Source: an uncultured Gammaproteobacteria bacterium
Lineage (GTDB): Bacteria > Pseudomonadota > Gammaproteobacteria > Pseudomonadales > Azotimanducaceae_A
DNA: 29,512 bases
NCBI GenBank assembly: GCA_913041025.1
Contig: CAJWGQ010000011.1
Location: 1 to 29,512 of the forward strand
Reading direction: 5' to 3'
The notes below the pieces were generated by a model. That model was not told the DNA's origin. It did not search any database and worked only from the letters and a program-made list of their open reading frames with translations. Shown here in pieces: positions 1-7,860 of this stretch. How positions within the stretch are numbered: position 1 is the first letter of the stretch; the number at the start of each line of letters is the position of its first letter. The position numbers were made by a program, and so were the translations under genes.

Positions 1-58
1 ACCTCCTTTCCCTGCGCAACCGAATCAACTTCATTCCGCGATAACCTCAAGCGCAGGG
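1..58 (-). promoter_or_regulatory. Leader with strong Shine-Dalgarno of a leftward gene lying off the window
   Basis: Read on the minus strand, the last bases before the window edge are AAGGAGGT (8 to 1), a near-perfect Shine-Dalgarno, so a leftward gene should start just outside the window. Immediately upstream is an 8-bp inverted repeat, CCCTGCGC at 10-17 and GCGCAGGG at 51-58, separated by 33 bases. It could form a hairpin next to the ribosome site or be an operator. The gene itself cannot be identified from this window. Confidence 0.45.
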
Positions 59-98
59 TGTTGCCCCGAATTCTTAGCTTCATTACTTCTCATAAACA

Positions 99-566
99 CT
101 ATGTCTGAGACTGAATGTAATTTTGTTCACCAACTTTTTCAATCAAACCTAACTGCTTTTCTATCCAATCCACATGTTCTTCTTCTGAGTCCAGTATTTC
201 TCTGAGTATCTGACGAGTCCCATAGTCGCCGGATTCTTCAGCATGACTGATTGCTACTCTTAAGTCAGGAATCGCTAGGTTTTCTAACTTGAGATCGCAT
301 TCAAGCATCTCCCTGGTATTCTCTCCTATCATCAAATTGCCGAGATCCTGGAGGTTGGGCAGCCCATCCAAAAACAGAATTCGTTCAGTTAATGTGTCCG
401 CATGTTTCATCTCATCGATGGATTCATGTTTTTCATATTCGGCCAACTTGGTTAGACCCCAATCATCAAACATCTTCGCGTGTAAAAAATACTGGTTAAT
501 GGCAGTCAACTCATTCTTAAGAATTTGGTTGAGATGTTTAATGATCTCTGGGGATTGTGCCTTCAT
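99..566 (-). CDS. bfr: Bacterioferritin, heme-containing iron-storage ferritin
   Basis: This encodes a 155-residue bacterioferritin, the usual length for the family. The protein forms a 24-mer cytoplasmic shell that oxidises Fe(II) and stores it as a mineral core. All di-iron ferroxidase ligands are visible: E19, E52, H55, E95, E128 and H131. M53, the axial ligand of the inter-subunit heme, is also present, which separates it from plain ferritin (Ftn) and Dps. The ATG start is supported by AAGGAG about 8 bases upstream. It is transcribed away from bfd across a 204-base intergenic region that holds a Fur-type palindrome, so iron-dependent control is likely. In Escherichia coli bfd and bfr are codirectional; here they are divergent. 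Confidence 0.97.
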   Translation of the reverse strand: MKAQSPEIIKHLNQILKNELTAINQYFLHAKMFDDWGLTKLAEYEKHESIDEMKHADTLTERILFLDGLPNLQDLGNLMIGENTREMLECDLKLENLAIPDLRVAISHAEESGDYGTRQILREILDSEEEHVDWIEKQLGLIEKVGEQNYIQSQT

Positions 567-635
567 TTTTCGCGCTCCTTGCCGGTAATTACTTCTTCTA
601 TACTACGTACCGCGCAACTCGCTTTCAACATAAAT

Positions 636-649
636 ATAACTTAAGTTAT
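636..649. promoter_or_regulatory. 14-bp AT-rich perfect palindrome in the bfr/bfd intergenic region
   Basis: The sequence ATAACTTAAGTTAT is an exact inverted repeat lying 12 bases from the Fur-like site and on the bfr side of it. It could be a second regulator site or part of the bfr promoter. The identity of any binding protein is unknown. Confidence 0.35.
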
Positions 650-660
650 TGATATATAAC

Positions 661-679
661 GATAATTATTATCATTTAA
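661..679. promoter_or_regulatory. Probable Fur box between bfr and bfd
   Basis: GATAAT-T-ATTATC at 661-673 is a perfect 6-1-6 inverted repeat, the core unit of Fur recognition. Aligned to the classical 19-bp Fur consensus GATAATGATAATCATTATC, the stretch 661-679 matches at 14 positions. It lies about 100 bases from each start codon, suitable for regulating either or both divergent iron genes. Fur assignment is by motif only. Confidence 0.72.
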
Positions 680-770
680 TAAATTTAATAACAGATATAA
701 ATCATTTGATATTGAGAACAATTTGCATTTACAATTGCATTATCACAACGATTTAGAGTTATCTGTAGTT

Positions 771-956
771 ATGTACGTTTGTCTTTGCAACGCAGTCACT
801 GACAAAGAAATAGCTCAAGCTGTTTCAGACGGAGCAAATAACCTTAGCTCCGTGCAAAATACAACCGGTGCAGCCACAGGGTGCGGGTCTTGTAAACGTA
901 CCACCGAAATTCTTATCGATCAGTGTCTCGCAGAGAAACTGATCGACGCCGCCTAA
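771..956 (+). CDS. bfd: Bacterioferritin-associated ferredoxin
   Basis: This is a 61-residue [2Fe-2S] ferredoxin of the Bfd family. In characterised species it docks on bacterioferritin and reduces the stored ferric core to release iron. The four cluster cysteines are C4 and C6 (C-x-C) and C38 and C41 (C-x2-C), the Bfd spacing. The reading frame stays open upstream to 723, but Bfd proteins begin at the M-Y-V-C-L-C sequence, so the ATG at 771 is chosen. No strong Shine-Dalgarno is seen there. It is divergent from bfr and shares the Fur-like intergenic region, consistent with induction under iron limitation. The following convergent acyl-CoA dehydrogenase gene ends only 8 bases downstream. Confidence 0.95.
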   Translation: MYVCLCNAVTDKEIAQAVSDGANNLSSVQNTTGAATGCGSCKRTTEILIDQCLAEKLIDAA

Positions 957-964
957 TTCAAAAT

Positions 965-2104
965 TCAGAAATTTCCAAGTTCAATTAATTGACGCGCAAT
1001 GATAATGCGCTGCAGTTCATTAGTCCCCTCACCAACCACCAATAACGGCGCGTCGCGATAATAACGTTCAACTTCGTTATCAGGCGAATAGCCATAAGCA
1101 CCATGAATACGCAGGGCTTCATTAGCGTTTTCCATTGCGGCTTCGGTCGCACTTAGCTTAGCCATTCCAGCCTCAAGGTCGCAGCGTTCTCCGCTATCAT
1201 ACGCTCGCGCCGCTTTCGCCGTTAAGAGCCTGGATGCTTCGACCCGGGTCGCCATGTCAGCCAGTTTGATCTGGATTGCTTGATGTTGACTAATCGGTTG
1301 ACCAAAGGTTTCTCGCTCTTGCGAGTAGGCCAGACTCGCATCTAGTGCCGCACTGGCTACACCGACCCCTCTTGCTGCCACATTAATTCGACCAAGCGCC
1401 AGGCCAGAGAGTATTTGTTGAAGGCCCCTACCTTCTTCTAATCCAATCAAATTATCCTGGTGTACAACTACATCATTAAATTCGACCTCGCCAGTATCGA
1501 TACCTCGATAACCCAGTTTGCTGAGTTTAGTCGCCTTATACCCAGCTGCTTTTTCCACAATAAAAAGACTCATACCTTTATGTCTGGGGTTAGCATGAAC
1601 ATCGGTCTTAACCAGTACTGCCAGGACGTTGCCTTCAACAGAATTTGTTATCCATTGTTTCGTACCGGACAAGGTGTAGTGGTCACCTTTTTTTTCAGCT
1701 CGCATCCTTATTGCTTGAAGGTCGGTTCCGCAATCGGGTTCCGTTAATGCAATACCACCTCTCAGCTCTCCACGAGCCATCAACGGTAAGTATTTTTCCT
1801 TCATTTCCTCCGTGCCAAACTTTTCAATCGCTGTACACATAATCAGGTGCGAATTAAAAATCCCAGATATCGACATCCATACTTTAGACACATGTTCCAC
1901 AATCTGAGCGTATAACTCGGCAGAAAGCCCAAGACCCCCATAGGACTCTGAGATAGTTGCCCCAAACAAACCCAAGTCTTTCATCTTAGCGACAATTTCA
2001 TGCGGGTATTTATCCGCAAGTTCATATTCTTTGACTATCGGACGCACTTCCTTCTCAAGAAACTTGTCTATAGCGTCCAGCATGATGGTTTGGTCGTTAG
2101 ACAT
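965..2104 (-). CDS. Acyl-CoA dehydrogenase
   Basis: This is a 379-residue FAD-dependent acyl-CoA dehydrogenase of normal family length, catalysing alpha,beta-desaturation of an acyl-CoA with transfer of electrons to ETF. The N-terminal helical domain, the middle beta domain (ALTEPDCGTD and KQWITNS signatures) and the C-terminal helical domain are all present. The catalytic base is E359 in the GEGTNELQR motif. The ATG lies 2 bases after the stop of the MaoC-type gene, so it is the third gene of a minus-strand operon. Substrate cannot be read from sequence. A short-chain or branched dicarboxyl-CoA is possible given the neighbours, because a MaoC hydratase next to an acyl-CoA dehydrogenase also occurs in the Pseudomonas itaconate-utilisation cluster. 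Confidence 0.93.
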   Translation of the reverse strand: MSNDQTIMLDAIDKFLEKEVRPIVKEYELADKYPHEIVAKMKDLGLFGATISESYGGLGLSAELYAQIVEHVSKVWMSISGIFNSHLIMCTAIEKFGTEEMKEKYLPLMARGELRGGIALTEPDCGTDLQAIRMRAEKKGDHYTLSGTKQWITNSVEGNVLAVLVKTDVHANPRHKGMSLFIVEKAAGYKATKLSKLGYRGIDTGEVEFNDVVVHQDNLIGLEEGRGLQQILSGLALGRINVAARGVGVASAALDASLAYSQERETFGQPISQHQAIQIKLADMATRVEASRLLTAKAARAYDSGERCDLEAGMAKLSATEAAMENANEALRIHGAYGYSPDNEVERYYRDAPLLVVGEGTNELQRIIIARQLIELGNF

Positions 2105-2106
2105 GG

Positions 2107-2625
2107 CTAGTAATCCATCTGGTCATCGATCGCGTGACCTTTAAAGGGGATAAGCATCGAGCGCTCAAACGAGATCACGACACTTTCATCCTGTTTTATT
2201 CCCTTTGTCTCAACACTAACGATGCCTTGGTTTGGACGAGAATTGGACTCTCTCTTGCTTAAAACCTGAGATTCCGCATAAAGGGTGTCTCCGACAAAAA
2301 CAGGGCCGGACAACCGAACCTTATCCCAACCGAGATTTGCTATCGTTTTCTGGGAAATATCTGAAACAGACATGCCAGTCACCAAAGAAATCGTTAAGCA
2401 CGAATTAACCAACACTTTACCAAACTCTGTCTTGGCACCATATTCCTTATCAAAATGCAAAGGATGCTGGTTCATTGTCAACAGAGTGAACCAAGTGTTA
2501 TCCGTTTCTGTAATCGTTCGCCCAGGTCGATGCTCATACACATCTCCAATTTCAAAATCCTCAAAGTAGCGTCCGTAGGACTCCCTAAACCTTTTATCTC
2601 CAACTTTTCTAGCTTCTGCGACCAA
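2107..2625 (-). CDS. MaoC-family (hot-dog fold) enoyl-CoA hydratase/dehydratase
   Basis: This 172-residue protein has the single hot-dog domain of MaoC-type hydratases. After the FEIGDVYEHRPGRTITETD segment comes the hydratase-2 region with N-x-H-P-L-H-F-D at about residues 52-59, which normally carries the catalytic Asp/His pair, and a VFVGDTLYAES strand typical of the family. The sequence pattern recalls the mesaconyl/itaconyl-CoA hydratase branch, but this is a family-level impression. The TTG start at 2625 has GGAG about 7 bases upstream; no better in-frame start is seen. It sits between a crotonase gene (32-base gap) and an acyl-CoA dehydrogenase gene (2-base gap), consistent with hydration of an unsaturated acyl-CoA in a short degradation route. 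Confidence 0.85.
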   Translation of the reverse strand: MVAEARKVGDKRFRESYGRYFEDFEIGDVYEHRPGRTITETDNTWFTLLTMNQHPLHFDKEYGAKTEFGKVLVNSCLTISLVTGMSVSDISQKTIANLGWDKVRLSGPVFVGDTLYAESQVLSKRESNSRPNQGIVSVETKGIKQDESVVISFERSMLIPFKGHAIDDQMDY

Positions 2626-2657
2626 TATTTTTCTCCACTTGAACCTATTTTACTTTC

Positions 2658-3443
2658 TTACCGCCCGACATAGACGGGATCACGTTTTTCAAGAAAGGCT
2701 TTTACTCCTTCTTTAGAATCCTCTGTTTTTCTGAGCTCACTGATCTGCGCCATCGCCCATTTACCAGTCTCTCTCCAGTCAGGATCCAATGTTCTCCTTA
2801 GTCCTTCTTTCAATCGCTGGACCGCTAACGGGGGATTACTCGCAATCTTATTCGCTATTTCATTAGTGGCGTCCATAAGCTGATCGTGTTCTACGACGCG
2901 GCTGACCAATCCAATCTCTTTAGCAGTTTTCGCGTCAATCACTTCGCCAGTAAACAAAAGTTCAGCCGCCTTTTCTCGGCCCACCAACTGTGCCAGACGA
3001 CCAAGGCCTGGGACATCGCAGCACAACCCCCTCACAACAAAGAGTTCTCCAAACTTCGCGTTAATCGACGCAACACGTATATCAGCCATCAAAGCCAGCT
3101 CCATGCCCCAGCCCACAGCTGGACCATTGACGGCAGCGATTATTGGAATGTTTGTATTCAATAGAGCATCCGCCGCAGGTGTCAGCCCGCCTGTATTTTG
3201 GCCTCGCTCGACGTGTTCTTTCGGGGGAGGCGCATTACTTCCCAATATTTGCTTAACATCGTCTCCCGCACAAAATGCTCGGCCAGAACTGGTAATCACT
3301 ATAACCCTAGCTTTGGACTGTCTAACTGAATCTTCCAGTAAGTCGTAGGACTCATAGGTCAGCGAGTTCATCGCTTCGGGCCGGTTCAGGGTGATATAGC
3401 CTACGTGGTTATTTTCTTCGTACAAAACTACGGGCTCTGCCAT
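2658..3443 (-). CDS. Enoyl-CoA hydratase/isomerase (crotonase) family protein
   Basis: This is a 261-residue crotonase-fold protein and the first gene of the acyl-CoA operon. Oxyanion-hole segments are visible (residues 58-62 CAGDD and 108-113 PAVGWG). By motif alignment with classical enoyl-CoA hydratase, the first catalytic glutamate is replaced by F135, while the second glutamate is kept at E161 (AAELLFTG). D143 in RGLCCD occupies the acidic position used in other crotonase subgroups. The exact reaction (hydratase, isomerase or hydrolase) is therefore uncertain. The ATG has GAGGAA upstream. The gene is divergent from the selenoprotein gene, with a 109-base shared promoter region. Confidence 0.88.
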   Translation of the reverse strand: MAEPVVLYEENNHVGYITLNRPEAMNSLTYESYDLLEDSVRQSKARVIVITSSGRAFCAGDDVKQILGSNAPPPKEHVERGQNTGGLTPAADALLNTNIPIIAAVNGPAVGWGMELALMADIRVASINAKFGELFVVRGLCCDVPGLGRLAQLVGREKAAELLFTGEVIDAKTAKEIGLVSRVVEHDQLMDATNEIANKIASNPPLAVQRLKEGLRRTLDPDWRETGKWAMAQISELRKTEDSKEGVKAFLEKRDPVYVGR

Positions 3444-3552
3444 TGCTATTCCTCTCTTTTTTACTAGTGTATTGTGTTTCGTCAGAACGACAAGCTTTGT
3501 TGCCCTAAGCGCGAGCTCTTGTTAAGTTCTAGCTCAGTGAGGAGGCACCAAA

Positions 3553-4497
3553 TTGACGTCTACAGTTCAAAATCCAATCGATTATATTGAGCGAACGAGA
3601 GCCCTATACAGTTCTCTTGATTACCCTTCCTACACATGGGTTAAAGAAGACGAAGCACCCTTATCAAAACTAAATAAACCCCTAGATCAGTGCAAAGTCG
3701 GAGTCATATGCTCAGGGGGAATCTACCTAAGGGGACAAATCGCCTTTCATTATAAGGACGATACCAGCTACCGAATTATCGAATCTGATTGTTCCAATGA
3801 GGACCTCAGGGTTACGCATTTCGCATATGACCTCAAAGATGCTCGTAAAGACATCAACGTTGTTTTTCCTCTTCAAACCCTACGCAAACTCGCTTCAAAA
3901 GGATTCATAAAGGGAGTATCCGACCGTGTATATAGCTTCATGGGGGGTATCTATTCCAGCCGAAAGGTTCGAGATTACTTGGCACCGAGTCTAACCAAGC
4001 AGGCCATGAAAGATGAGGTGGATTTAGTCGTGCTGGTGCCTGCGTGACCGGTGTGCCACCAGTCCGTTGGACTGATCGCTAAGCAAATCGAACAACACGG
4101 CATACCAACCATATGTCTGTCGAGCGCCCTTTCAATCACCCAATCCGTAAAGGCTCCTCGAGCCGTCTATATTGACTATCCCCTCGGTCATACAGCTGGC
4201 AAGCCTAACGATCCAGGAGACCAAGAGTTCATTATGCGCAGAGCGTTGTCCGCGATCACCGATATAACGGAACCCGGATCAGTCATCGATCTAGAGCGCC
4301 GATGGTCCGATAGCGATGAATGGAAAGATGCTGTCATGCGCCCGTCAAAAGGTCGTAGCGAGAAGACGAGTTCTGACGACAGGATAGAGCGATTTTCAAA
4401 CCCACAGTATCAAACAAGTGAAGATGCAGAAGTCGCAGACGCCCATTGCCCTACCTGTGTATTTACAGAGAAAGCTTTAGACAAGGGGTTATTATGA
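3553..4497 (+). CDS. Selenocysteine-containing GrdB/PrdB-like reductase-family protein (TGA at 4045-4047 read as Sec)
   Basis: Frame +1 from TTG 3553 (strong Shine-Dalgarno TGAGGAGGC just upstream) runs 164 codons to an in-frame TGA at 4045-4047 and stays open, same frame, to TGA 4495-4497, giving 314 residues with Sec165. Around the stop the protein reads V-L-V-P-A-U-P-V-C-H-Q-S-V-G-L, so Sec falls in a U-x-x-C motif with C168. The body resembles the glycine/sarcosine/betaine/D-proline reductase selenoprotein B family: a CSGGIYL strand, an INVVFPLQTLR segment, an FMGGIYS segment and a DYPLGHTAGKPNDP segment after the Sec. A CPTC pair lies near the C terminus. A hairpin with bacterial SECIS geometry follows the TGA. 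The end overlaps the start of the MlrC-like gene (ATGA). Substrate is unknown, and no pyruvoyl-type partner subunit is nearby. A nonsense-mutated Cys homolog is the main alternative. Confidence 0.85.
4045..4080 (+). promoter_or_regulatory. Candidate bacterial SECIS element directing Sec insertion
   Basis: After the TGA (4045-4047) the mRNA can form a perfect 6-bp stem, CAGTCC (4060-4065) with GGACTG (4069-4074), closed by the triloop GTT (4066-4068). The loop begins 18 bases after the TGA and starts with G, both as expected for bacterial SECIS elements. The outer part can add only a few broken pairs. SelB binding is inferred, not shown. Confidence 0.7.
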
Positions 4498-6017
4498 AAG
4501 TTGGTATTGCGATGATGAGCCACGAGACCAATACCTTCTCACCAGTGGTTACAGACCTCAAAAGATTTTCCGGTGGCAAAGAGACACCCGCATCGGGAGC
4601 AGCCGCTCTTACGACATACAAAGGAACCGCTTCTTGCCTTGGTGGATACATACAAGTCGCAGAAGCAAACGACGCAGAAATCGTGATGGGAATAGCGGCC
4701 GGAGCACCACCCAGTGGACCCGTCAACCAAGATGCTTACGAATTCATAGCCTCTCAAATACTAGGCCTTTGCGAAGATATCGATGCTTTGCTGCTAGACC
4801 TTCATGGCGCGATGGTCACCGAGGAATTCGAGGATGGCGAAGGAGAACTACTCTCAAGGATCCGCGAGCAGCAACCCGACTTACCAATTGCGATCTCCCT
4901 CGACATGCACGCAAACGTCACCGAAAAGATGGTATCCAACTGTGATGTTCTGACTGGCTACCACACCTATCCACATATCGACATGGACGCTACAGCAGTC
5001 CGATCTGCAGAACTATTTTTCAAGATGTTACGTGGTGAGATCAACCCTTCAATGCACTGGTCCAACGTGCCAATGCTGCCTCATGTCATGCGACAAGGTA
5101 CTGACGATGAACCTAATCTTTCCCTGCAGAACAAGGCCATTCAGATGGAAGAAAACCAAGCGCTTGCGGTTAGCGTGTTCACAGGATTTCCTCATGCTGA
5201 TATCAAGGACGCGGGTATGAGTGTTGTAACCGTAACTGATGATAACGCCGAACAAGCGAAACAGATTACGGATCAAATACTCGATCAGGCTTGGTCTGAT
5301 AAAGAGAAATTCGTCTATGAAATTGAATCTCTGGATCGTTCCATGGAGAAAGCGAAGGCCGCTTCCAAAGAACCCGGCGAGGGTCCAGTCATATTGCTGG
5401 ATCACTATGATAATACGGCCTCTGGCGGAACAATGGACACTACCGAGGTACTCAACTCTATTTTGGAACATGGACTAGAGGATGTCGCGGTATTTGGCTT
5501 CTATGACCCCCAAGTGGTTGATGAAATGCAAAAGGCGGGGGTCGGGAATACAGTCACAATCTCCTTGGGCGGAAAGTTGTTCATGGATGCATTGGAGCAG
5601 CAGAGCAAACCTTTGACTTTGACTGGAGAGGTAAAAACCATTTTCAATGGGAAATTTAAAGCCAAGGTTGCCATGGCACGTGGTCTAACTGTCAACATGG
5701 GCACTACCGCGATACTTTCCGTTGGAAGCGTTGACATTATTATCGTATCTCGCCATGTCGAACCGACAGACCCCGAGTGCTTTCGCAGCTTAGGTATTGA
5801 GCCTACGGAGAAGACCTATCTCATGTTGAAGAGCCGTATCCACTATCGAGTTGGATTCAGGGATATCTCAAAAAAGGTCATTGAGTGCGCAGGTATCGGA
5901 GTTTGCACTTCTGACTATGACCAAATCCAGTTTAGCTCGGTCAGAAGGCCTATCTTCCCATTGGATCGACCACCCGAGGGCAGCAACGAAGACTGGCGGA
6001 ACTGGTCCCTAAACTAG
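4494..6017 (+). CDS. M81-family metallopeptidase/hydrolase (microcystinase C, MlrC-like)
   Basis: This 507-residue protein is a full-length member of the M81/MlrC family. The founder hydrolyses linearised microcystin, but most members have unknown substrates. Conserved family segments are HETNTFSP (residues 10-17), LDLHGAM (101-107) with EDGEGELL (113-120), a D-x-H pair at D137/H139, HTYPHIDMD (157-165) and an [12 protein letters not shown] segment in the middle; the acidic and His residues among these are the likely zinc ligands. The frame is open upstream to 4446, but the family N terminus starts at M-K-V-G-I-A, at ATG 4494. That ATG overlaps the TGA stop of the selenoprotein gene, so translation is probably coupled and the two proteins may act on the same substrate. 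The stop overlaps that of convergent nqrF within CTAG. Confidence 0.93.
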   Translation: MKVGIAMMSHETNTFSPVVTDLKRFSGGKETPASGAAALTTYKGTASCLGGYIQVAEANDAEIVMGIAAGAPPSGPVNQDAYEFIASQILGLCEDIDALLLDLHGAMVTEEFEDGEGELLSRIREQQPDLPIAISLDMHANVTEKMVSNCDVLTGYHTYPHIDMDATAVRSAELFFKMLRGEINPSMHWSNVPMLPHVMRQGTDDEPNLSLQNKAIQMEENQALAVSVFTGFPHADIKDAGMSVVTVTDDNAEQAKQITDQILDQAWSDKEKFVYEIESLDRSMEKAKAASKEPGEGPVILLDHYDNTASGGTMDTTEVLNSILEHGLEDVAVFGFYDPQVVDEMQKAGVGNTVTISLGGKLFMDALEQQSKPLTLTGEVKTIFNGKFKAKVAMARGLTVNMGTTAILSVGSVDIIIVSRHVEPTDPECFRSLGIEPTEKTYLMLKSRIHYRVGFRDISKKVIECAGIGVCTSDYDQIQFSSVRRPIFPLDRPPEGSNEDWRNWSLN

Positions 6018-7240
6018 CCCCCGAAGTCATCGAATCGAATATTCTCCTGCTCCACTCCCAAATCATCTAACATCCCTAAAACTCCTGCAGCCATCAGAGG
6101 AGGTCCACATAGATAATATTCGCAATCTTCCGGGTTAGGATGATCTTTTAGGTACTGTTCATGAACAACATTATGAATAAAGCCCGTGTAGCCTTCCCAA
6201 TTGTCTTCAGGTTGTGGCTCAGAGAGCCCTATATGAAAGTCGAAATTCTCGTGTTCTGCCGCTAACTTCTCAAATTCTTCCTGATAAAACATTTCTCCTA
6301 AAGATCGAGCCCCATACCAGAATACCATTTTGGTCTTCGACTTCTTTCGCACCAGCTCGTCAAAAATATGAGAACGAAGTGGCGCCATACCTGCACCGCC
6401 ACCAATCCATACTTTTTCAGCAGGGGTATCCTGAACAAAAAAATCACCGTATGGACCAAAGACAGTGACCTTGTCTCCTGGCTTAAGCTTACCAACATAC
6501 GAAGTCATTGCTCCGGGCGGGAAATCAGTCCTGGGTGGTGGCGGAGAAATTCTAATGTTGAACTTAAGTATCCCCTTCTCAAGTGGGAAATTCGCCATTG
6601 AGTAAGCTCGAATCGTTGGCTCAGCTACTTTCGATTTAAACCGCCAGAAATCGAGGTTATCCCAATCCCCACGATATTCTGGTTGCACATCAATTTCAGA
6701 CCAATCCATTTCATAGGGTGGGATCTCCAACTGGACGTAACCTCCGGCTTTAAAATCTACATCCTCGCCTTCGGGCAGCTTCAAATTGAGCTCTTTAATA
6801 AAAGTCGCGACGTTGGGATTTTCAATGACTTCACATTCCCATCGCTTCACGCCTATCGCGTCCTCCGGGATTTCTATCTTCAGGTCTTGTTTTATCGCTA
6901 CCTGACACGATAATCGCCAATTATCTTGAACCTCTCCCCGATTAAAGTGAGATTCCTCAGTGGACAATATACTCCCTCCACCTTCAACCACTCGACACCT
7001 ACATTGTGAGCAAGTCCCTTTTCCTCCACAGGCGCTAGCTAGAAAAATTCCTTTGTCCGCCAACGTATTTAACAGCTTACCGCCCGCAGACACTGCAATG
7101 GTTTTATCGGGGTCATCGTTAATCAGAATATTAACGTCCCCCGAACTTACTAGACGAGCTCGCGCCGCCAGTATTATTCCCACAAGAGCCAAAACCGTGG
7201 TCGTGAACATGACCACCCCGAGTAATATATTAAGACTCAA
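6014..7240 (-). CDS. nqrF: Na+-translocating NADH:quinone reductase subunit F
   Basis: This is the 408-residue NADH-dehydrogenase subunit of Na+-NQR. It has one N-terminal membrane helix (about residues 4-26), a plant-type [2Fe-2S] domain with ligands C71, C77, C80 and C112, then an FAD/NADH reductase module with RAYS (211-214) for FAD and GGGAGM (280-285) for NADH binding. It takes a hydride from NADH on the cytoplasmic side and passes electrons to the cluster. It is the last gene of the operon, 11 bases after nqrE, and no apbE or nqrM follows. Its TAG stop shares the tetranucleotide CTAG with the convergent MlrC-like gene. Confidence 0.98.
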   Translation of the reverse strand: MSLNILLGVVMFTTTVLALVGIILAARARLVSSGDVNILINDDPDKTIAVSAGGKLLNTLADKGIFLASACGGKGTCSQCRCRVVEGGGSILSTEESHFNRGEVQDNWRLSCQVAIKQDLKIEIPEDAIGVKRWECEVIENPNVATFIKELNLKLPEGEDVDFKAGGYVQLEIPPYEMDWSEIDVQPEYRGDWDNLDFWRFKSKVAEPTIRAYSMANFPLEKGILKFNIRISPPPPRTDFPPGAMTSYVGKLKPGDKVTVFGPYGDFFVQDTPAEKVWIGGGAGMAPLRSHIFDELVRKKSKTKMVFWYGARSLGEMFYQEEFEKLAAEHENFDFHIGLSEPQPEDNWEGYTGFIHNVVHEQYLKDHPNPEDCEYYLCGPPLMAAGVLGMLDDLGVEQENIRFDDFGG

Positions 7241-7251
7241 AACTTCATCCT

Positions 7252-7860
7252 CTAAATATCAATACCGCCAAAAGACATAAAACACAAACTGATAAGACCT
7301 ACCGATATAAAAGTGATCCCAAGACCCCTGAGGCCCTCAGGCACATCACTGTATTTCAATTTCTCGCGAACTCCAGCCAAAGCAACTATTGCCAGTGCCC
7401 AGCCAACACCTGCGCCTAACCCATACACAACGCTTTCCGTAAAAGTTTGATCCTGCTCAATCATCAGTAAGGAAGCCCCTAAGATCGCACAATTGACAGT
7501 AATCAAAGGCAGGAATACTCCTAACGCGTTGTAGAGGACTGGCACATACTTATCCAGGACCATCTCGAGAATCTGAACCATCGCCGCAATAACACCTATA
7601 TACGAGAGTAATCCTAAAAAGCTAAGGTCGACTTCTGGAAATCCAGCCCACGCCAAAGCCCCATCCTTCAGAAGATAGTTATAAATGAGATTGTTAGCAG
7701 GTACCGTGATGGCTAAGACGACGATTACCGCAATGCCTAATCCAATCGCCGTGGATATCTTCTTTGATATTGCGATGAACGTACACATCCCTAAAAAAAA
7801 GGTCAGCGCCATATTTTCGATGAAAACAGTCTTAACGAATATAGCCAGATAATGTTCCAT
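7252..7860 (-). CDS. nqrE: Na+-translocating NADH:quinone reductase subunit E
   Basis: This is a 202-residue integral membrane subunit with about six transmembrane helices, homologous to NqrD. Two buried cysteines, in F-L-G-M-C near residue 26 and V-N-C near 124, match those that hold an intramembrane iron centre between NqrD and NqrE in the solved Vibrio complex. The frame opens one codon earlier with GTG, but the ATG at 7860 is chosen because known NqrE proteins begin M-E-H-Y. This ATG overlaps the nqrD stop as TGATG, indicating translational coupling. Confidence 0.97.
   Translation of the reverse strand: MEHYLAIFVKTVFIENMALTFFLGMCTFIAISKKISTAIGLGIAVIVVLAITVPANNLIYNYLLKDGALAWAGFPEVDLSFLGLLSYIGVIAAMVQILEMVLDKYVPVLYNALGVFLPLITVNCAILGASLLMIEQDQTFTESVVYGLGAGVGWALAIVALAGVREKLKYSDVPEGLRGLGITFISVGLISLCFMSFGGIDI

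Noticed and set aside
4045..4047. TGA as a plain nonsense mutation making the reductase-family gene a pseudogene
   Set aside because: The downstream frame stays open and conserved for 148 codons, the TGA falls at the family's active-site position in a UxxC motif, and a SECIS-like hairpin follows. It remains the main alternative if the genome lacks SelB and tRNA-Sec.
4446..4493. Upstream extension of the MlrC-like protein from 4446
   Set aside because: It overlaps the selenoprotein frame and does not resemble M81 N termini, which begin at the ATG at 4494.
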